Of a DNA stretch of 64,000 bases, positions 59,499 to 64,000 are shown one piece after another. A model generated the notes under the pieces. It was not told the DNA's origin, searched no databases, and saw only the letters and a list, made by a program, of their open reading frames with translations. The translations under genes were made by a program, and so were the position numbers. The DNA is taken from positions 1 to 64,000 of the forward strand of contig JAQSWY010000028.1 of the NCBI GenBank assembly GCA_029266425.1, given 5' to 3'. This DNA comes from Xanthobacteraceae bacterium. Its GTDB lineage: Bacteria; Pseudomonadota; Alphaproteobacteria; Rhizobiales; Xanthobacteraceae. The first letter of the stretch is position 1. The number at the start of each line of letters is the position of its first letter.

Positions 59499-59836
59499 AA
59501 ACTCCGGGTCGCTCGCCCGCGCGCAGAACGCGTCGTGGTGCGTGTGGCCCTGTTTGCGTCGTACCTTCCGAAAGGCTGATACGGCACGAGTCTTGAACGC
59601 GAGAGACAAGGTCTAGAGCATGATGCCGAAAAGTGCGAAGCGGTTTTCGGGCGACATCATGCTCCAGCTTTCTGGAATCGATCACGTCGTGATCGAGGAT
59701 CAGGTCGATCAGGGTTAACGCGCGGTTAGAGCAAAAGCAGGATCAATCCTTTCGGAATGATTCGGATGAGGCGGAGCCGGTAGCGGTTTCGCCAGGCGCT
59801 GGCGGCGGGCGGCCCCGGCGGATTAGGAGCACACGC
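59499..59836. other. Intergenic region before rpoD with two palindromes
   Basis: 338 bases, no gene. Contains the palindrome at 59616-59664 and the CGATCACG-T-CGTGATCG inverted repeat at 59679-59695. Promoter of rpoD not clearly seen. Confidence 0.6.
59616..59664. repeat. Rhizobiales intergenic palindrome (AGAGCATGATG type)
   Basis: Outer arms GAGCATGATG/CATCATGCTC perfect (59616-59625, 59655-59664), inner CCGAAAA/TTTTCGG perfect. Familiar dispersed element of Hyphomicrobiales, non-coding. Confidence 0.8.
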
Positions 59837-60403
59837 ATGGCGAAGCAGGCAGCGGAAGCGACGGAAGCCCCGGAGAAGGACGTCGATACCCCGGACAGCC
59901 CGTTGCTCGATCTCTCGGATTCCGCTGTCCGGAAGATGATCAAGCTCGCCAAGAAGCGTGGCTATGTCACCTATGACGAGCTGAACGAGGTTCTGCCTTC
60001 CGATCAGAATACCTCAGATCAGATCGAGGACATCTACGCAATGCTCAATGAGATGGGCATCAATGTCGTCGAGGCCGAGGAGGCCGAGGCCGAGGAAGCG
60101 GAAGAAGGTGCCGCCGCCGAAGCTCCCGACGACGAGGAAGAGAGCGGCGGCGAGATCGCCGAGGCCGCGCCGCGTGCGGTGGTGCGCTCCGAAACCAAGT
60201 CCGAGCCGGGCGAGCGTACCGACGATCCGGTGCGCATGTATCTGCGCGAGATGGGTTCGGTCGAGCTGCTCTCCCGCGAGGGCGAGATCGCCATCGCCAA
60301 GCGCATCGAGGCCGGCCGCGAGGCGATGATCGCGGGCCTCTGCGAGAGCCCGCTGACCTTCCAGGCCATCTGGCGAGAGCATCGCCGCCGACGACGAGGA
60401 TGA
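59837..60403 (+). CDS. rpoD: Sigma-70 (RpoD), N-terminal half before frame break
   Basis: 188 residues: region 1.1 ([40 protein letters not shown]), an acidic linker, and region 1.2 ([40 protein letters not shown]). It then goes off after LTFQAIWRE and stops at 60401-60403 in a frame unlike any RpoD. The stop is one base before the ATG of the second half. In related RpoD proteins about 60-80 residues (LRDIIDLEATY-type and Pro/Ala-rich) lie between these points. Part of one gene that is deleted and frame-shifted here, or a sequence error. Confidence 0.9.
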   Translation: MAKQAAEATEAPEKDVDTPDSPLLDLSDSAVRKMIKLAKKRGYVTYDELNEVLPSDQNTSDQIEDIYAMLNEMGINVVEAEEAEAEEAEEGAAAEAPDDEEESGGEIAEAAPRAVVRSETKSEPGERTDDPVRMYLREMGSVELLSREGEIAIAKRIEAGREAMIAGLCESPLTFQAIWREHRRRRRG

Positions 60404-60404
60404 C

Positions 60405-61682
<1,278 letters not shown>

Positions 61683-61701
61683 GTGGAGCCGAGGGGACGT
61701 C

Positions 61702-62133
61702 ATGGCCCGCGAGGCGCAGACCAATTCCTCTCCCGCTGCACATCAGCCAAAAGAAAAGAGCGCCCGGCGACGGGCGCTCTTTTCGTTTGAACACATCCGC
61801 CAGCCGCTCGCGACACGGCGCGTGTTCATCGCGCGGATGGCGAAGTCGGTCGGGATCTGGCTCGGGATCATGCTGTTCGGGCTCGCCGTCGGCATTGCCG
61901 GATATGCGCTTACCGAGGGCATGGGCGTCGTCGATGCGTATCTCAATGCGGCGATGATCCTCTCCGGCATGGGGCCGGTCAGCGAGTTGCACACCACGGC
62001 AGGCAAGCTGTTCGCCGGCTCCTATGCGATCTTCTCCGGGCTCGTCATCGTGCTCGCCACCGGCGTGGTGCTGGCGCCGATCATCCATCACGTGCTGCAC
62101 GTCTTCCACGTCGACACCGACGACAAGAACTGA
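61702..62133 (+). CDS. Small membrane protein downstream of rpoD
   Basis: 143 residues, a polar N-terminus then two membrane helices (SVGIWLGIMLFGLAVGIAGY and LFAGSYAIFSGLVIVLATGV) joined by YLNAAMILSGMGPVSELHTT, which looks like a channel pore loop. The start is uncertain: ATG 61702 has GAGGGG upstream, but the first codons cover the rpoD terminator (61754-61783); the alternative is ATG 61837 (MAKSVGIW). Unknown function; ion-channel-like topology is inference. Confidence 0.7.
   Translation: MAREAQTNSSPAAHQPKEKSARRRALFSFEHIRQPLATRRVFIARMAKSVGIWLGIMLFGLAVGIAGYALTEGMGVVDAYLNAAMILSGMGPVSELHTTAGKLFAGSYAIFSGLVIVLATGVVLAPIIHHVLHVFHVDTDDKN
61754..61783 (+). terminator. Intrinsic terminator of rpoD
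   Basis: Thirteen-base perfect arms (61754-61766, 61771-61783) with a four-base loop and T-rich right side (TTTTCGTTT); A-rich on the left, so it can work in both directions. Lies 72 bases after the rpoD stop, inside the start of the next open frame. Confidence 0.8.
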
Positions 62134-62413
62134 CGCGCGGCCCGTCCGCGCCTCATTCGCACGGCAGCGGATGGCGGGCACGCATCGCGATGCCGCGTTG
62201 CGCCATGTCTAAGTCTCGGGAGCCTCGGCGCGGGAACGATCCGCCTTCGACCGCTTTGTCTTGCGAGGGCCAGGCTGCCAGCGGCCTCCCGTTCGGACGA
62301 GTTGCCGAACGAGAGAAAGCGATCCGGATGGATTGGCCGGAGCATGTTCTGATCGCAGCCGCCGCCCCACCTCTGTCCGGAGCATGCTCTTGCCCCCCAA
62401 AAGGAGCCCCTCC

Positions 62414-63091
62414 ATGATGAACCGCCGCACCTTGCTCGCCGCGTCCGCCGGCACGTTCGCCGCCGCGACGCTCGCCCGGCCGCACATTGCCCGCGCCGCC
62501 GCGCCGTTCCAGCAGCCGCCGCTCCCCTATGAGGAGAGCGCGCTGGCGCCGACCATCTCGGCGCGCACCGTGGGGCTCCATTATGGCAAGCACCACAAGG
62601 CCTATTACGACAAGCTCAATACGCTGGTGGCCGGCAAGCCCTATGCCGACCTAGGGCTGGAGGAGGTGATCCTTAAGGCCAAGGATGCCGGCGATACCGC
62701 GATCTTCAACAATGCCGGCCAGGCGTGGAACCACGTCTATTACTGGGAGCAGTTCAAGGGCGGCCCGGTGCCTGCGCCGGCCGTGCTCAACGAGGCCGCC
62801 GAGCGAGATTTCGGCGGCATGGACGCGCTCAAGAAGAAGATCGTCGAGACCGGCGACAGCGTGTTCGGAACCGGTTGGGTCTGGCTGGTCGCGGATGGCG
62901 GCAAGCTGAGCGTGCTCGGCCTTCAGGATGCCGGCAATCCGATCGCCGAGCGCAAGACCCCGCTGCTCGGCATCGATGTGTGGGAGCACGCCTATTATCT
63001 CGATTGGGAGAACCGCCGCCCGGCGCATGTCGCCGCGGTGCTGGACGAGCGGGTGAACTGGGCCTTCGTCGCCAGCAAGCTCAGTGCCTGA
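62414..63091 (+). CDS. Tat-exported iron/manganese superoxide dismutase
   Basis: 225 residues. Tat-type signal (NRRTLLAASAGTFAAATLAR, cleaved about ARAAAP) sends the folded enzyme to the periplasm. Metal ligands His56 (GLHYGKHHKAYY), His107 (AWNHVYYWEQF), Asp188 and His192 (GIDVWEHAYYLDW). Removes superoxide; the NNAGQAWNH motif suggests iron. AAGGAG lies eight bases before ATG 62414. Ends one base before the stop of the convergent DUF1328 gene. Confidence 0.95.
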   Translation: MMNRRTLLAASAGTFAAATLARPHIARAAAPFQQPPLPYEESALAPTISARTVGLHYGKHHKAYYDKLNTLVAGKPYADLGLEEVILKAKDAGDTAIFNNAGQAWNHVYYWEQFKGGPVPAPAVLNEAAERDFGGMDALKKKIVETGDSVFGTGWVWLVADGGKLSVLGLQDAGNPIAERKTPLLGIDVWEHAYYLDWENRRPAHVAAVLDERVNWAFVASKLSA

Positions 63092-63304
63092 TCAGGACGG
63101 CAGGATCAGCGTCGCGGCCGGAAGCAGTGAGCTTTCGATGGCGCGATCCACCAGCAGCGCGAAACCGATCAGCAGCAGGAAGCCGAGGAAGAACAGTCCG
63201 AACAGCACCAGCGAAATGCGACGCGCCACATTCGAGATGCCGGTGAAACCGATAGCCCCGGCCAGAAGGGAAATGACGAGAAAGATCAGCGCGTATTTCA
63301 GCAT
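63092..63304 (-). CDS. DUF1328 (YtjA) small membrane protein
   Basis: 70 residues with two or three membrane helices: MLKYALIFLVISLLAGAIGF, GISNVARRISLVLFGLFFLG and LLLIGFALLVDRAI. Matches DUF1328/YtjA, very common short inner-membrane proteins of unknown role, often stress-linked. Confidence 0.92.
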   Translation of the reverse strand: MLKYALIFLVISLLAGAIGFTGISNVARRISLVLFGLFFLGFLLLIGFALLVDRAIESSLLPAATLILPS

Positions 63305-63427
63305 ATCGTTGGGTGCCCCGGTGCCCGCCTCTTGGGGCCAAGGCTAAACGGCGGTTGCCACGCTGTGGTTCCCTGATGCGGCATACGGCGCTATTACGCG
63401 GTGAGGAGGAGGCGGCCCCCGCCTCGC

Positions 63428-64000
63428 TCACGCTCCGCCGGAGCGCACATCGTCGATCAGCTCGGCGTCCTCGACATCGCCGGCATTGGGTGCCCGAGGG
63501 AAGCTCGGCTGCGTTGGCGGCACCGGCTCGCGTTCCTTCTCCGGGGCGGTGACGGTGCCGGTCGGCGGGCAGGCGACGAGATCGGTCGGCTTATCGACGC
63601 TCGCCGCTTCGCGCCCGGCGATGCGCCACAGCACGAACAGCAGCAACAGCCCGTAGCAGGCCGCGTTGAAGAGGAACAGAGCGCCGGGGCCCCAGTGTGT
63701 CATGCCGACCGAGGCGACCGACGGCCCCACCACCGAGCCGACACCATAGGCGAGCAGCACCCCAGCGGCGGTCTCGACCGCCTCCTCAGGGGCGGTGCGG
63801 TCATAGGCATGGGAGGCGGTGAGCGAATAGGCTGGCAGAGCCAGCGCGCCATAGAGAAAGCCGAGCGCGGCGAGGCCCGTCAGGGGCGCCGGTATCAGGC
63901 CGAGCGCAAGGCCCGCCGCGACCGCGCCCACCAATAGCCCGGCGAGCACGCGGCGCCGGTCCATGCGGTCGGACAGTCGTCCGATCGGCCATTGCGCCAG
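63428..64000 (-). CDS. MFS transporter, C-terminal part, cut by the window edge
   Basis: The reading frame continues past base 64000. The visible part (about 190 residues) begins with the MFS loop motif LAQWPIGRLSDRMDRRRVLA, followed by helices GLLVGAVAAGLALGLI, LAALGFLYGALALPAY, VLLAYGVGSVVGPSVASVGM and GALFLFNAACYGLLLLFVLW, then a Pro-rich tail. YfcJ/YhhS-type MFS; substrate unknown. Confidence 0.88.
   Translation of the reverse strand: MAQWPIGRLSDRMDRRRVLAGLLVGAVAAGLALGLIPAPLTGLAALGFLYGALALPAYSLTASHAYDRTAPEEAVETAAGVLLAYGVGSVVGPSVASVGMTHWGPGALFLFNAACYGLLLLFVLWRIAGREAASVDKPTDLVACPPTGTVTAPEKEREPVPPTQPSFPRAPNAGDVEDAELIDDVRSGGA

Overview
The window comes from a GC-rich alphaproteobacterium of the order Hyphomicrobiales. 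The gene families (alphaproteobacterial RpoD and DnaG, DUF992, DUF2380, RHH_4, DUF1328), an alphaproteobacterial SOS box and Rhizobiales-type intergenic palindromes all point that way. A Xanthobacteraceae-like genome (Ancylobacter/Starkeya type) is my best guess, but that is inference.

1-17.7 kb is an accessory, stress-flavoured region with slightly lower GC, many small or hypothetical genes and several gene remnants. It holds a 5'-truncated groEL, a GT4 glycosyltransferase, a KaiC-like double ATPase overlapping a hybrid histidine kinase, a glycine-rich subtilase, DUF1003, RHH and DUF1488 proteins, a manganese catalase, a PhnA-like membrane protein and an SGNH hydrolase. It stops at a tRNA-Ile(CAU) gene whose 3' end faces the region. 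That is the usual geometry of a tRNA-anchored island, but no integrase is visible.

17.8-36.8 kb is mostly ordinary chromosome: SIMPL protein, lipid kinase, a collagen-like glycine-rich surface protein, SemiSWEET, PQQ-type sugar dehydrogenase, GST, aspartate aminotransferase, DUF992, an EF-G-like GTPase, MsrP, a KefC/YbaL antiporter, DUF2380, a LysR regulator and trxB. A decayed siderophore receptor/hydroxylase/TPR (piu-type) locus lies at 21.9-23.2 kb. A candidate small RNA with its own promoter and terminator lies at about 33.9-34.0 kb.

37-47 kb is a cell-surface block: Lrp regulator, GT8, ELM1-like protein, GT2, two atypical response regulators without the phospho-acceptor Asp, an HlyD remnant, a GT4, and two tandem autotransporter-barrel genes of which one is broken.

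47-64 kb carries housekeeping genes. greA, carB and carA lie on the minus strand, with cupin, DUF4130-UdgX and radical-SAM DNA-repair genes between carB and carA. The repair operon has a perfect GTTC-N7-GTTC SOS box directly before its first gene. The plus strand follows with yqeY, azlCD, dnaG, rpoD, a membrane protein and a Tat-exported Fe-SOD, then DUF1328 and a partial MFS gene on the minus strand. rpoD is split by a deletion plus frameshift in its non-conserved region. Either this is an assembly error, which would cast doubt on the other frameshifts in the window, or it is a real split sigma-70.

I see no CRISPR array, no rRNA gene and no intact insertion sequence.
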